Shown in pieces: positions 15,196 through 22,934 of a DNA stretch of 40,636 nt (position 1 is the first letter of the stretch; every line of letters begins with the position of its first letter). Source of the DNA: Desulfuribacillus stibiiarsenatis (GTDB lineage Bacteria; Bacillota; Bacilli; Desulfuribacillales; Desulfuribacillaceae). The notes under the pieces were generated by a model that saw only the letters and a program-made list of their open reading frames with translations, was not told the origin of the DNA and made no database searches. The stretch lies in NCBI RefSeq assembly GCF_001742305.1, contig NZ_MJAT01000008.1:1-40636 (forward strand), read 5' to 3'. Both the position numbers and the translations under genes were made by a program.

Positions 15196-15969
15196 TTATT
15201 TTGTCAAAGTACCATCTTTTATATAATATTCAATTTCGCGTGCATTACAGAAATCGATTAGTTTTTCACACAAATTATTATAAAAGCTTCTAACTCCCGG
15301 ATACTTTGATACCGTTGTATTATAATTAGTCCTTCCGAAAATGATTTTATCTGCGAAAGAAACCGATTCCAAAATCTCTAAAAAATCTTGATCAATAATG
15401 TTTGGCGTAGGATATGGTTCAATACTTACCCATGTCTTACATCCTTTTTCATGTAATTTTCTCAAGCTGTTAATTCTATCTATATATGGCGCAGAGTTCT
15501 TCTCAATTTCCTTCCTAAAAGCTTCGTTTAATGAAATCAGTGTAATACCATACTGATTGTCCAAAGAAAAGTCGGCTAGCACCTCTGGTAAAATCCCTTT
15601 TGTTAATACAGTACACTTAATTCCGTTGCTGTTTAATTTTTTTATGATTTCAATGCTCAAATCAGAAATCTCTTCATATTGATACATGAAAGGGTCCGTT
15701 GTAAAACTTAAATGGACTGACTCTATTTTACTTTTATGTTTTGGGATTTCTTTTTCCAATAACTCTAAAGCATTGGAAACAATACAAGGCTCCAACCACT
15801 CTTCGAAACTTTTTACCTTTCCGAATCTCTTAGCCATTAAAAATGCATAACAAGGATATAAGCATCCATGAGAGCAGCCTTGTACGTGATTGATTGTATA
15901 ATCGCCATATTCTACGTTCGTTTTATACAATAATGATTTTCTCTGGATATAATCAGTGACACTTTTCAT
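15196..15969 (-). CDS. Three-Cys-motif (radical-SAM-like) protein, TcmP partner
   Basis: The 257-residue protein carries Cys32, Cys36 and Cys40 in GCSHGCLYPCYAF, a CX3CX3C arrangement near the N-terminus. The following SFTTDPF segment (about 89-95), a TVLTKG strand and a WVSIEPYP segment fit the barrel of spore photoproduct lyase/DUF5131-like proteins. The usual radical SAM motif is CX3CX2C, so the extra residue is notable. Such proteins are predicted to hold an iron-sulfur cluster. The gene overlaps the TcmP gene by 17 bases, which matches the known pairing of three-Cys proteins with TcmP. The substrate is unknown. Confidence 0.75.
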   Translation of the reverse strand: MKSVTDYIQRKSLLYKTNVEYGDYTINHVQGCSHGCLYPCYAFLMAKRFGKVKSFEEWLEPCIVSNALELLEKEIPKHKSKIESVHLSFTTDPFMYQYEEISDLSIEIIKKLNSNGIKCTVLTKGILPEVLADFSLDNQYGITLISLNEAFRKEIEKNSAPYIDRINSLRKLHEKGCKTWVSIEPYPTPNIIDQDFLEILESVSFADKIIFGRTNYNTTVSKYPGVRSFYNNLCEKLIDFCNAREIEYYIKDGTLTK

Positions 15970-17110
15970 ATCCTCTCCTCACCTTCATATCCTTTTTATA
16001 TGAAATCCATGTAGCTCTTCTTCCAGTTTCCGTGATCGGTGGATTTCTTGATACAACAATCGAATTCATAGCCTCTAATTCTTTAATGGCAGCGTTAATA
16101 TCTGATTCAGAATACAGAGGCCCCTTTTCTAAATAAAATGATACCAATATATCATCATAACTTTGGTCGGCAGATGAAATGAAGTTCATTATTACCTCTT
16201 TTACACCATCACCTTTACTATAATCGAAAAGTGTCATTTGTCCACCATTAATCAGCTCGCTCGATTTTTTACACATGTTACTAGCCATCTCAACTAATCC
16301 ATGTTTGTGATTTGTAGCAAAAACCATCCTATATTTAGGCATATTCTGTATTTTAACTTTAATCGGTATATTGATAACATAAGAGAATACGTTACGAAGT
16401 TGGTTGCAGTATTCTTCAACAAATCGGTCTTCAGCTTGAAAAGCATCTATTGCTCCAGAATTATAATCAGTTATGATTTTCTGCCAATATGAACCATTTG
16501 CTACTCGATTCATGTTCGGTATGTCGTTCTTAGTGCTACCAGAATCGTTCTCTCTTTCTTCAAGAGCAGATATCTCCTCCGAAAGTGGCTTTGCGTTTAA
16601 AACCCTGCAACCCTCTCTAATAAACCCAAATGAATTTAAGTTTAGCAACATTTCCATACTCCTGCAGGAGTAAGATTTTAAAGAAGAAAAAATATCAAAA
16701 TGTAAGCTCTTAATTCCGAATGGATCAATATATAGAAAGACGTTCTGATATTTACAGCTTTCCAATATTTGATGTAATGAAGTTTCATATGCACCAGGAT
16801 AAATTGTGCATTTATATTGTTGTGTATTGTCCTTAAGGTCATTAGAATACATTTTTTCGATGAAACAAAAATCAATACTGTTGTGTACTTTTGATATTTT
16901 TAATGCCTCTTTTGCTATTTCTAATGCCATTAGTGGTGAACCAATTTCTCCATCATCAAAACGACCTTTCCCCGCAAAACAATCAATATATTTTACATTA
17001 GCCCTAGTTGCTAAGATCTTATTAAAATACAATTTTAGATAATGTCCTAATAACTTATCTTTCGTTTTTGACCATTCCTTTTTTTCAACAAAGAATGTAT
17101 CTTTTGCCAT
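15953..17110 (-). CDS. tcmP: Three-Cys-motif partner protein TcmP
   Basis: The 385-residue protein opens with FFVEKKEWSKTKDKLLGHYL and the YIDCFAGKGRFDDG segment (41-54), the pattern that defines TcmP. The DxFAGxG loop and the later YIDPFG (127-132) are placed like the cofactor and catalytic loops of a Rossmann-type methyltransferase, but a methyl transfer activity has not been shown here. The C-terminal 110 residues look like a winged-helix domain. It is the first gene of a three-gene operon with the three-Cys and PIN genes, and has its own promoter with two Spo0A-box-like sites. Confidence 0.8.
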   Translation of the reverse strand: MAKDTFFVEKKEWSKTKDKLLGHYLKLYFNKILATRANVKYIDCFAGKGRFDDGEIGSPLMALEIAKEALKISKVHNSIDFCFIEKMYSNDLKDNTQQYKCTIYPGAYETSLHQILESCKYQNVFLYIDPFGIKSLHFDIFSSLKSYSCRSMEMLLNLNSFGFIREGCRVLNAKPLSEEISALEERENDSGSTKNDIPNMNRVANGSYWQKIITDYNSGAIDAFQAEDRFVEEYCNQLRNVFSYVINIPIKVKIQNMPKYRMVFATNHKHGLVEMASNMCKKSSELINGGQMTLFDYSKGDGVKEVIMNFISSADQSYDDILVSFYLEKGPLYSESDINAAIKELEAMNSIVVSRNPPITETGRRATWISYKKDMKVRRGYEKCH

Positions 17111-17154
17111 CGCCCTATCATCCCATTTCTTAGTAGTTAGTAATAATTTTTACT

Positions 17155-17212
17155 ATTCTACAAAGAAATGAGATAACCTTCAACTCGACAAAACTAGTCA
17201 TTATTCGACAAA
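17155..17212 (-). promoter_or_regulatory. TcmP operon promoter with two Spo0A-box-like sites
   Basis: On the minus strand TTGAAG, 17 bases, TAGAAT (17155-17183). Immediately upstream of the -35 is TTTGTCGAG (17184-17192), and exactly 20 bases further is TTTGTCGAA (17204-17212), a perfect match to the 0A box consensus. Two boxes two helical turns apart against the -35 resemble Spo0A-activated promoters. Direct binding is inferred. Confidence 0.55.
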
Positions 17213-17278
17213 ATCTGCTATGGAAACTAAAGTTTTAGTGCCTAAAAAAACTCTAAAAGCCAATCTGAATTTTTTTAT

Positions 17279-17380
17279 CTAATCTTTTAGTACCCAATAA
17301 TGAGTAATGCATCCAGCAACACCAAGTACTGTTACAACATAAAGTATATACTTCCACCAATACAATAAGATTTCAATCAT
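17279..17380 (-). CDS. 33-residue single-span membrane peptide
   Basis: ATG follows AGGAGGCGAAAG. The peptide MIEILLYWWKYILYVV... has one span, a GVAGCITHYW segment and the end VLKD. It starts 10 bases after the 75-residue gene stop, in the same direction. The pattern of a Gly-Cys inside the span and a tryptophan near the end is loosely like Fst-type toxins, without enough similarity to assign it. It lies at the end of the transcript that starts before the nuclease/SNF2 genes. Confidence 0.5.
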   Translation of the reverse strand: MIEILLYWWKYILYVVTVLGVAGCITHYWVLKD

Positions 17381-17390
17381 CTTTCGCCTC

Positions 17391-17618
17391 CTAGCTTGCG
17401 TATAGTTTCTTTGCTTTTTCTATGATCAACTGTATGGAATCATAGTTACTACTCTTATTTGTAACCTCGTAGATAACAAAGTTTTGATTTTTCGAGTTAT
17501 GTTTACTTAGCCTCACCCGGTACCCTTCATCTGTAAGCATTTCTTTAAGTATTGGTGCATTATCTTTTAAAACAGGTACCAAGATTCTACCCATCTTCGC
17601 TTGATTAGCTAATATCAC
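17391..17618 (-). CDS. 75-residue unknown protein
   Basis: The start chosen is GTG at 17618 because AAGGAGG lies eight bases before it; a longer ATG-started frame has no binding site and would overlap the upstream gene by some 85 bases. The protein (MILANQAKMGRILVPVLK...) is small and mixed alpha/beta, with a helical lysine-rich end. No family is recognised. It overlaps the end of the 56-residue gene by 14 bases, which indicates translational coupling. Confidence 0.6.
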   Translation of the reverse strand: MILANQAKMGRILVPVLKDNAPILKEMLTDEGYRVRLSKHNSKNQNFVIYEVTNKSSNYDSIQLIIEKAKKLYAS

Positions 17619-17775
17619 GATATTTCCCTCCTTCAGCATGATCCAGGGATATAACTCTCCAGCCAGCTCGTAATTTTTTATTAAGCTCATGAAATGTTAA
17701 TGGCTCATACACAGTTACCTTTTGTTCGTTTTCAATTCTAAATAATAAATACCACCTCTTATTCTTACGACTCAC
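17605..17775 (-). CDS. 56-residue unknown basic protein
   Basis: A GTG start after AGGAAGGTGATCTTT gives MSRKNKRWYLLFRIENEQ... ending GGKYRDIS. It is basic, with two strands and a helix likely, and no known family. The end of this gene contains the ribosome binding site of the next one, so the pair is coupled. Its frame differs from the longer open frame over the same bases, which lacks a binding site. Confidence 0.55.
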   Translation of the reverse strand: MSRKNKRWYLLFRIENEQKVTVYEPLTFHELNKKLRAGWRVISLDHAEGGKYRDIS

Positions 17776-17801
17776 AAAGATCACCTTCCTAAAATAATTT
17801 T

Positions 17802-17820
17802 AGCACCTACATTAGGTGCT
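17802..17820 (-). terminator. Terminator after the Cys-rich small gene
   Basis: AGCACCT and AGGTGCT pair around a five-base loop, followed on the minus strand by AAAATTATTTT. It lies directly after the stop of the 61-residue Cys-rich gene, so the 56- and 75-residue genes need read-through or another promoter. Confidence 0.7.
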
Positions 17821-17823
17821 TAA

Positions 17824-18009
17824 TTAAGATGCTTCTTTTGTTTTAGATCTTGATGTCCGGTTATAATCAGAGCATTTTGTAACATACTCCTTTTTGCCTT
17901 TACACTTATACTCACAATACGATTTAGTATCCAGATCACTGATATCACATGTTTCAATCTTTTCGCATCTGGAACAATAGCAAAGCTTGCAATTCTCACC
18001 TAAATTCAT
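17824..18009 (-). CDS. 61-residue Cys-rich, probably zinc-binding protein
   Basis: Nine cysteines occur in the first 46 residues, as CKLCYCSRC, then C21, C32, C36 and C46. This density suggests one or two zinc sites. ATG follows TTAGGAGGTCAATATA. It lies 16 bases after the SNF2 gene in the same direction. No named family is recognised. Small zinc ribbons next to helicases on phages and plasmids often aid DNA or protein binding, but this is only context. Confidence 0.65.
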   Translation of the reverse strand: MNLGENCKLCYCSRCEKIETCDISDLDTKSYCEYKCKGKKEYVTKCSDYNRTSRSKTKEAS

Positions 18010-18025
18010 TATATTGACCTCCTAA

Positions 18026-19798
18026 TCACTTAACATTCATGTTTTTTAAGTTATCTATCACTACCTCCATTTGCTTATTTGCAAGAAGTTCTGATCGCTG
18101 TTGTTCATCTGGCGTTTCCTGCTTATCACCCATCAACTGTATAAACTGACTTTTCTTTAGCCCTACAGTCTCTAAGATTTGATCATCAGAAGTATTAGAA
18201 GCAATTAAGTAATAAGAAAATACAGTTCTCTTTTGACCGTCTCTAGCTAATCGGCCCTCACATTGATGATGAATACCAGCTGACCAATCAAGTTCACCAA
18301 ACACAATGAATCTACAAGCATGCTGCAGGCCATCAATTCCTTCCCCAGTTCTAAGAGACATCACCAATAGCTTCGAATCCCCATTCATAAATCGATCCAG
18401 GCTTTCATCTCGATTCTTTGACTTTCCATGTATGAACACTGGGTTATATTCTTTAAATTCTTCTTCCCAAATCTCGTACACCTGGTGGTGATAACCATAT
18501 AACAGAACCTTTTCCCCTGTATCCAGTAAACTTTTCACAAAAATAGCTACATGGGCAGCTTTCGCTATTCCTGTAGCTTTACGGGTTTCTTCCACTATTT
18601 TCGTTTTTAATTGCCCTTTAAGGCTCCATTCACTGGTCTCACTGTATTTCTTTGCTTTATCTAATGTTTCGTACTCCTTAAGTAACTTTTCGAATAGATC
18701 TTGGTCCATATCGATGTCAACTATACTACGGTTTAATGGTGGTAATTCCAGCTTAGCCTCATCTTCAGTCCTACGTAATAACAATCCTTCGTTTTTCAAA
18801 TGATTATTTAGCACCTCAGGCTCGGCAACAAGTTTGGTACCATAACCGGTACACCATTCCCTCGAAAAGCTTTCCCAATCCCCTAAACAGTGATGTTCAA
18901 TAATATTTAATACACTATGGATCTCATTGCCGTAATTGTAGATTGGCGTGGCCGACATACCTATTGAGTATTCAGCTTGTTCACTAAGCAAGGACGCTGC
19001 ACTATACTTTTGTGTACCTGTGTGCCGTAAATGATGGATTTCATCAAAGCCTACAATTGGGAAGCTGTAAGCATCTAATGCGTCCTTCCAATAACCGATT
19101 AACCCATAGTGTGTAATATACATAGGAACCTGTGGCAATTCATAAGGCTTGGTACCCGTGATGAAGTGAATATTGTCATCCCTATCAAATAATGCATAGT
19201 TCTGTCCCTTCATAACCGGAAGTTCTAGAAACTCGTCAATTTTTCTGCGCCATTGCTTCATCAAATGTTTTGGCACAACCAGTAAGACAGGCCACTGATT
19301 TACCGTTGCTACAAGTGCTAAAAATTGCACTGTTTTCCCAAGCCCCACCTCATCGGCCAATAATGTTTTCTTGAAATGTTGCATCCATGCTAAGCCCTCT
19401 TTTTGATACTTTCTTAATATTCCTTTGAATATCTTACCTGGATTCTTTTGATTTGGTTGAAAAAGTATTTTCCTACTTTCTATCGCATGGTTAACAATCT
19501 TAACGTATTCGCTATCCCACTTCTCATAACACTTAACCTCTAGTGGGTACCGGAGCATTAACCAATTAAGATCCCCTGTTGATCTCTTATTAGCCTTAAA
19601 TCTTGCCACACCAGATCCTCGACTATCAGCTGATGGAAATAATCTTTTTATTAGCTGCAGAACGATTGGTTGTGCATGTATGATCCAAGAACCGGTTCGG
19701 TCTTCATAATCAATACTTCCGTAGTACGTTGTTTCTCTCTGAGGCTGTAAATATGCTGGGGCAGAATAATTCCTACTCATTTGTTTAGCTGCATTCAC
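18026..19798 (-). CDS. SNF2-family helicase/translocase
   Basis: A 590-residue SF2 enzyme. Motif I is DEVGLGKT (149-156), motif II is DEIH (252-255), motif III is GMSATP (280-285), and motif VI is QCEGRLARDGQ (512-522). The first 110 residues are an extra domain. Such proteins move along duplex DNA with ATP. The GTG start overlaps the TGA of the nuclease gene, after GGGGGGTG; a further upstream GTG lies inside that site. The nuclease and SNF2 pairing occurs on many phages and plasmids, where it may serve replication or restriction-like processing. Confidence 0.9.
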   Translation of the reverse strand: MNAAKQMSRNYSAPAYLQPQRETTYYGSIDYEDRTGSWIIHAQPIVLQLIKRLFPSADSRGSGVARFKANKRSTGDLNWLMLRYPLEVKCYEKWDSEYVKIVNHAIESRKILFQPNQKNPGKIFKGILRKYQKEGLAWMQHFKKTLLADEVGLGKTVQFLALVATVNQWPVLLVVPKHLMKQWRRKIDEFLELPVMKGQNYALFDRDDNIHFITGTKPYELPQVPMYITHYGLIGYWKDALDAYSFPIVGFDEIHHLRHTGTQKYSAASLLSEQAEYSIGMSATPIYNYGNEIHSVLNIIEHHCLGDWESFSREWCTGYGTKLVAEPEVLNNHLKNEGLLLRRTEDEAKLELPPLNRSIVDIDMDQDLFEKLLKEYETLDKAKKYSETSEWSLKGQLKTKIVEETRKATGIAKAAHVAIFVKSLLDTGEKVLLYGYHHQVYEIWEEEFKEYNPVFIHGKSKNRDESLDRFMNGDSKLLVMSLRTGEGIDGLQHACRFIVFGELDWSAGIHHQCEGRLARDGQKRTVFSYYLIASNTSDDQILETVGLKKSQFIQLMGDKQETPDEQQRSELLANKQMEVVIDNLKNMNVK

Positions 19799-20202
19799 AA
19801 GGACACCCCCCACAATCGATTTAAGCCTATACTAACACACGTTTTACCGTTTATTTTTTCTGGAACCTTCACTCGATTATCACAGACTAAAATAACAGCC
19901 AATACACTTTCAAACTGTGCATATCTTTCTAATTGATCAATGACAAGATTTCGATTTGGCTTGCCTTTTTTAACCTCAATTATAATTCCAGTGTTATCAC
20001 CCGTATAAATAAAAAAATCCACGCGGTTTCGTGGGGCCAATACTTTTTCCTTCTCATATTCTACGTTGTTTTGATCAAGGATCCTTTTAATTTCGTATTG
20101 GATATCAAACTCAGAGGTTGTTACCGGAAGCCTTAACTGTTTTAAAAGTTTAATGATAAAAGGCACATTTACATTTTGATTTGCTAGGTTTCTAAATAGC
20201 AT
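19795..20202 (-). CDS. Small PD-(D/E)XK-type nuclease, SNF2 partner
   Basis: In this 135-residue protein the stretch RVDFFIYTGDNTGIIIEVKK (about 59-78) has the Asp followed by the I-E-V-K core of the PD-(D/E)XK fold, and a QLERYA helix follows (about 89-94), as in VRR-NUC or Holliday-junction-type nucleases. The N-terminal 55 residues may form a winged helix. It is the first gene after the GCGGAG-type promoter and overlaps the SNF2 gene, so the two probably form one machine. The exact subfamily is uncertain. Confidence 0.65.
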   Translation of the reverse strand: MLFRNLANQNVNVPFIIKLLKQLRLPVTTSEFDIQYEIKRILDQNNVEYEKEKVLAPRNRVDFFIYTGDNTGIIIEVKKGKPNRNLVIDQLERYAQFESVLAVILVCDNRVKVPEKINGKTCVSIGLNRLWGVSL

Positions 20203-20232
20203 TTACACACTCCCTTTCTTAAAAGTAAAAAA

Positions 20233-20251
20233 GCCACCCACGATAGGTGAC
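20233..20251 (-). terminator. Leader terminator upstream of the nuclease/SNF2 operon
   Basis: GTCACC pairs with GGTGGC, followed on the minus strand by TTTTTTAC. It lies between the promoter and the nuclease start, about 30 bases before the start codon. The word CTATCGTG is repeated in the leader, once inside this hairpin loop, which could allow alternative folding. Confidence 0.65.
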
Positions 20252-20326
20252 CCGTTGAGCACGATAGATTATCTACTAACCCGCGCATATTATTAAGTTG
20301 CTTACCGTATATTTCTTACTATAATC

Positions 20327-20371
20327 ATAATACCACATTTTTCAGTCGCAAAACTCCGCATTTTCTCCGCG
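20327..20371 (-). promoter_or_regulatory. Promoter with bipartite GCGGAG element upstream of nuclease/SNF2
   Basis: On the minus strand CGCGGAGAAAATGCGGAG is followed by TTTT, 17 bases and TATTAT. This reproduces the arrangement upstream of HU almost base for base, while the downstream sequences differ. An alternative pairing is TTGCGA, 16 bases, TATGAT. Confidence 0.65.
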
Positions 20372-20648
20372 TTTTTTTATTTATTAGCATTATTGTTATT
20401 GGCAAAATAAAGAATGCCATAAAAGTAAATCTATCTTAATAATATTAAGTATATAAAAGTAATTAATCAAAAATATAGGCCAGGAATAGTTGCGTACAAT
20501 GCCTACTACATCAATTCTTATAATCAAGGGCGTATGGAATTTAGGAATAATGCCTGTAGATAACGTATAATTTCTTATGGCTTTTGGGAGCACTTGATTG
20601 TGGATATTATTTATTTCATGGAATTTGGGAATATCCACAGACATAAAA

Positions 20649-20683
20649 ACGGTCAAAAATACATAATCTGTAATTTTGACCGT
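20649..20683 (-). terminator. Terminator downstream of the putative initiator gene
   Basis: ACGGTCAAAA pairs perfectly with TTTTGACCGT, followed on the minus strand by TTTTTATG. It separates the initiator transcript from the DnaA-box-like sites. Confidence 0.75.
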
Positions 20684-20784
20684 TAATTTGTATATTTTTT
20701 ATACTTGTTATCATCCAAGACTGTTATTGCCACCTCGTATTTCCATGACTGTAGAAATTGCTTCTATTATTACTAAACACGAAT

Positions 20785-20811
20785 AGACGGATCGTTTGAG
20801 TCTATCCGTCT
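20785..20811. terminator. Hairpin at the end of the putative initiator gene
   Basis: AGACGGAT pairs with ATCCGTCT with an 11-base loop, ending at the stop codon of the 324-residue gene. No good T run follows on the minus strand, so it may stabilise the mRNA end rather than terminate. Confidence 0.45.
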
Positions 20812-21786
20812 TTATGTTAACTGTGCTGCTGTATTTGTATTCCTCTTAGCAGCATTGGTTATATATCCTATGATATTTTTTGGCCATTCTTTTTCGTAGT
20901 CTATTTTCGATCGCAGCCTAAACATTATATCGTCAATCGCAGATACCCCATATACACAAGCTAAATTCACGATTGTCATCGCCTCACTGATCTTAAATTT
21001 CGTTGTGAATTGGTACATAATTAACATCTTTAATATCTGTGATGTAAGGCTGGATATAATATCGGGGGCTGTATTTTTCAAATCCATCAAGAAAGATAGT
21101 GTATCTTCATTCTTATCCACTACACTATCACCTAAAGCAAATTCCCATTGTTTCTTGGCATCATTAAATTCACCATGTACAGCTTTTACATGAATCAATT
21201 CATAAATATAACTATTTAATTCACAGGGCATTAACCCGAATATTTCACATAGTTTCTTCTGATCAAATTTTAATGATTCTTTTCGCTTGCCTATTCTAGC
21301 AAGTAGATATAACAATATACGCTTAGCTCTAGGTCGAATTAAGCGATTTATACCGGATATGATCGGTTTGATAGAAACGGTAATATATCCACCAAGATTC
21401 TTCTGTTCTTCGAGTGGAAGATCTTTATGATGGATTGGATTTGTTAAATGCATTTTTTGATAGTCTTTGAGAAATATAGTTTTCTTAGAATCTATATATG
21501 TAAATTCATCTTTATCCGCTAGTTTTCTAAAGGCTCTCATATAACTCTCTATTGGCATATTAAAGCTTAGTGCGGTCTTGTAATGCTCATAATTTTGTAC
21601 GATTCCTGTTGAGGGATCACAAACTGTATATAAGTATTCCATCAGTTCATTCTCTGATTTGGTCCATGTTCTTGACTTCTCTAATAAAAAGAGACGAGGG
21701 ATTTTAATAGAAAAGTTGAGTTTTGAAGGATATCTGTTTAACATTCTTCTACATGCCCGGTTGTATGTTGTCTGAAGAAAACTCAA
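20812..21786 (-). CDS. Putative plasmid replication initiator (winged-helix protein)
   Basis: The 324-residue protein has a central segment, PRAKRILLYLLARIGKRKES followed by KFDQKKLCEIFGL (about 147-185), that fits a winged-helix domain. An earlier helical domain spans about 30-110. The end, WPKNIIGYITNAAKR, is like the C-terminal GYI helix of several plasmid and phage replication proteins. No family is certain. The TTG start follows GGAGGGAAGTAGAA. Its place next to the gene-free region with DnaA-box-like sites supports the call; a transcription regulator remains possible. Confidence 0.45.
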   Translation of the reverse strand: MSFLQTTYNRACRRMLNRYPSKLNFSIKIPRLFLLEKSRTWTKSENELMEYLYTVCDPSTGIVQNYEHYKTALSFNMPIESYMRAFRKLADKDEFTYIDSKKTIFLKDYQKMHLTNPIHHKDLPLEEQKNLGGYITVSIKPIISGINRLIRPRAKRILLYLLARIGKRKESLKFDQKKLCEIFGLMPCELNSYIYELIHVKAVHGEFNDAKKQWEFALGDSVVDKNEDTLSFLMDLKNTAPDIISSLTSQILKMLIMYQFTTKFKISEAMTIVNLACVYGVSAIDDIMFRLRSKIDYEKEWPKNIIGYITNAAKRNTNTAAQLT

Positions 21787-21818
21787 TTCTACTTCCCTCC
21801 TCTCTTTATTATCTGTGT

Positions 21819-22505
21819 TTACATATATCCTAATGCATTCGCTAATGCAGCCAGCGCAGATGATTTTAGTTTACGTTCATAGAAATATGTCTTTTCGAAA
21901 GGTAATTCTGCTATTGTCTCTTCATCGCTTCTAGCATTTTGACCCCTAGTGAATGGTTCAATATACTTGATGCGCACAACTTCCTTTTGCTCTAATGTTA
22001 GACAACTTAATATCTTTTCCATGTCGTCTACTTTGAGCTTTAGTTCTAGATATCTAGCAAAAAACTCATCACATTTTTCTTCTAGTCTTATTAGCACCTT
22101 TTCGCTTTTACTAAGATGAATCTCTCCACCGACAACCCTTTCTAAATCACTATAGCTTGCAGTGTTATTAGGAAGATTATGTACATATAGTTTCTTGTCC
22201 TCAGAACGTTTTAGACAGTGCTTCATTTCTTTTAAGGCGCTAATATACTCTCCTTTTAACCATTGGACCACTTTTTTCTCATAAATTTTAGGAGAAGGAG
22301 CTTGGCATTCATCTATTACCAGCTGCTCACTTAAAAAATTGCTAATAGCTTCTTTATTCTTTGCCACTTTAATCAGTTGATCTTTAATCATATCTAGTTC
22401 TATCTGTATTTCGTTTCTAACATCCGGATGGACAATCTTCTCTAAATAGCGTTTTTGCCGTATATACAATTGCTTCAACTGCTTTTCACCGTTTGGTAGA
22501 CTCAC
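21819..22505 (-). CDS. ArpU/sigma-70-region-4-like regulator
   Basis: In the 228-residue protein the C-terminal 70 residues (EKILSCLTLEQKEVVRIKYI..., then SDEETIAELPFEKTYFYERK) follow the pattern of sigma region 4 and ArpU/Xpf-like phage late regulators: a long helix, an acidic loop and a helix-turn-helix. The rest is coiled-coil. GTG start after AAGGAGGAGCGCGGT. Such proteins switch on late phage genes. Here it is a candidate activator of the two GCGGAG promoters, which is an inference from its presence and from their weak -35 boxes. Confidence 0.6.
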   Translation of the reverse strand: MSLPNGEKQLKQLYIRQKRYLEKIVHPDVRNEIQIELDMIKDQLIKVAKNKEAISNFLSEQLVIDECQAPSPKIYEKKVVQWLKGEYISALKEMKHCLKRSEDKKLYVHNLPNNTASYSDLERVVGGEIHLSKSEKVLIRLEEKCDEFFARYLELKLKVDDMEKILSCLTLEQKEVVRIKYIEPFTRGQNARSDEETIAELPFEKTYFYERKLKSSALAALANALGYM

Positions 22506-22622
22506 ACCGCGCTCCTCCTTCCTATTAAATTCAATGTCTTTGCACCTTCTAAATTCACTGCTATTATTTGCAAATGTCTATAGTCCACTGTAAGTTATTT
22601 AGATGCACAGCCATCCTCTAGC

Positions 22623-22883
22623 TTAAACCCTCAAAAACAAAGGATAATATCCATGCATAGCCTTTGAAAAAGCAACGGGCTCTTCTTTTTCACCGACTTG
22701 CCTTTTCATGTTTTTGCATTGTGTTTTTGAATACAAATTTTTTGGTCTATTCTCGATTCCCTTATAGTACGGTTTTCCTGATAATCTAACGTATTTTGAA
22801 GTGTAGCATCCGTAACTATTTATCATTTCGATTGTTTCTCCATCTATAATGGTATTAACAGGCTCGTACCTTATATATCCCAT
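22623..22883 (-). CDS. 86-residue unknown protein
   Basis: The ATG that begins MGYIRYEPV is chosen because GGAGGGTCATTT precedes it; an upstream ATG lacks a site. The protein is basic and tyrosine-rich, with two cysteines in IEMINSYGCYTSKYV and KTQCKNMK. It has no known family. It lies between the ASCH gene and the ArpU-like gene in the same orientation and may be part of their transcript. Confidence 0.6.
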   Translation of the reverse strand: MGYIRYEPVNTIIDGETIEMINSYGCYTSKYVRLSGKPYYKGIENRPKNLYSKTQCKNMKRQVGEKEEPVAFSKAMHGYYPLFLRV

Positions 22884-22934
22884 AAATGACCCTCCATCCT
22901 GGTGAACATTCAAATCATTTTCTGTATGAGTATC

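Larger units (their letters stand above)
20372..20811. other. Gene-free AT-rich region, candidate replication origin
   Basis: Between the SNF2-operon promoter and the putative initiator gene lies an AT-rich region with three DnaA-box-like sites: TGTAGATAA (20555-20563), TGTGGATAT (20599-20607) and ATATCCACA (20631-20639). The last two lie in a perfect ten-base inverted repeat. The words GGAATTTAGGAATA and GGAATTTGGGAATA form a direct repeat near 20537 and 20620. These are features of an origin, but no unwinding test or iteron family is known for it. A minus-strand open frame over it has no binding site. Confidence 0.45.

Noticed and set aside
20396-20656. 86-codon open frame on the minus strand
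   Set aside because: No ribosome binding site, low-quality protein composition, and it covers the DnaA-box-like repeats and a terminator stem.
20396-20811. Classical plasmid iterons
   Set aside because: Only two copies of the GGAATTT-type repeat are seen, too few and too irregular for an iteron array.
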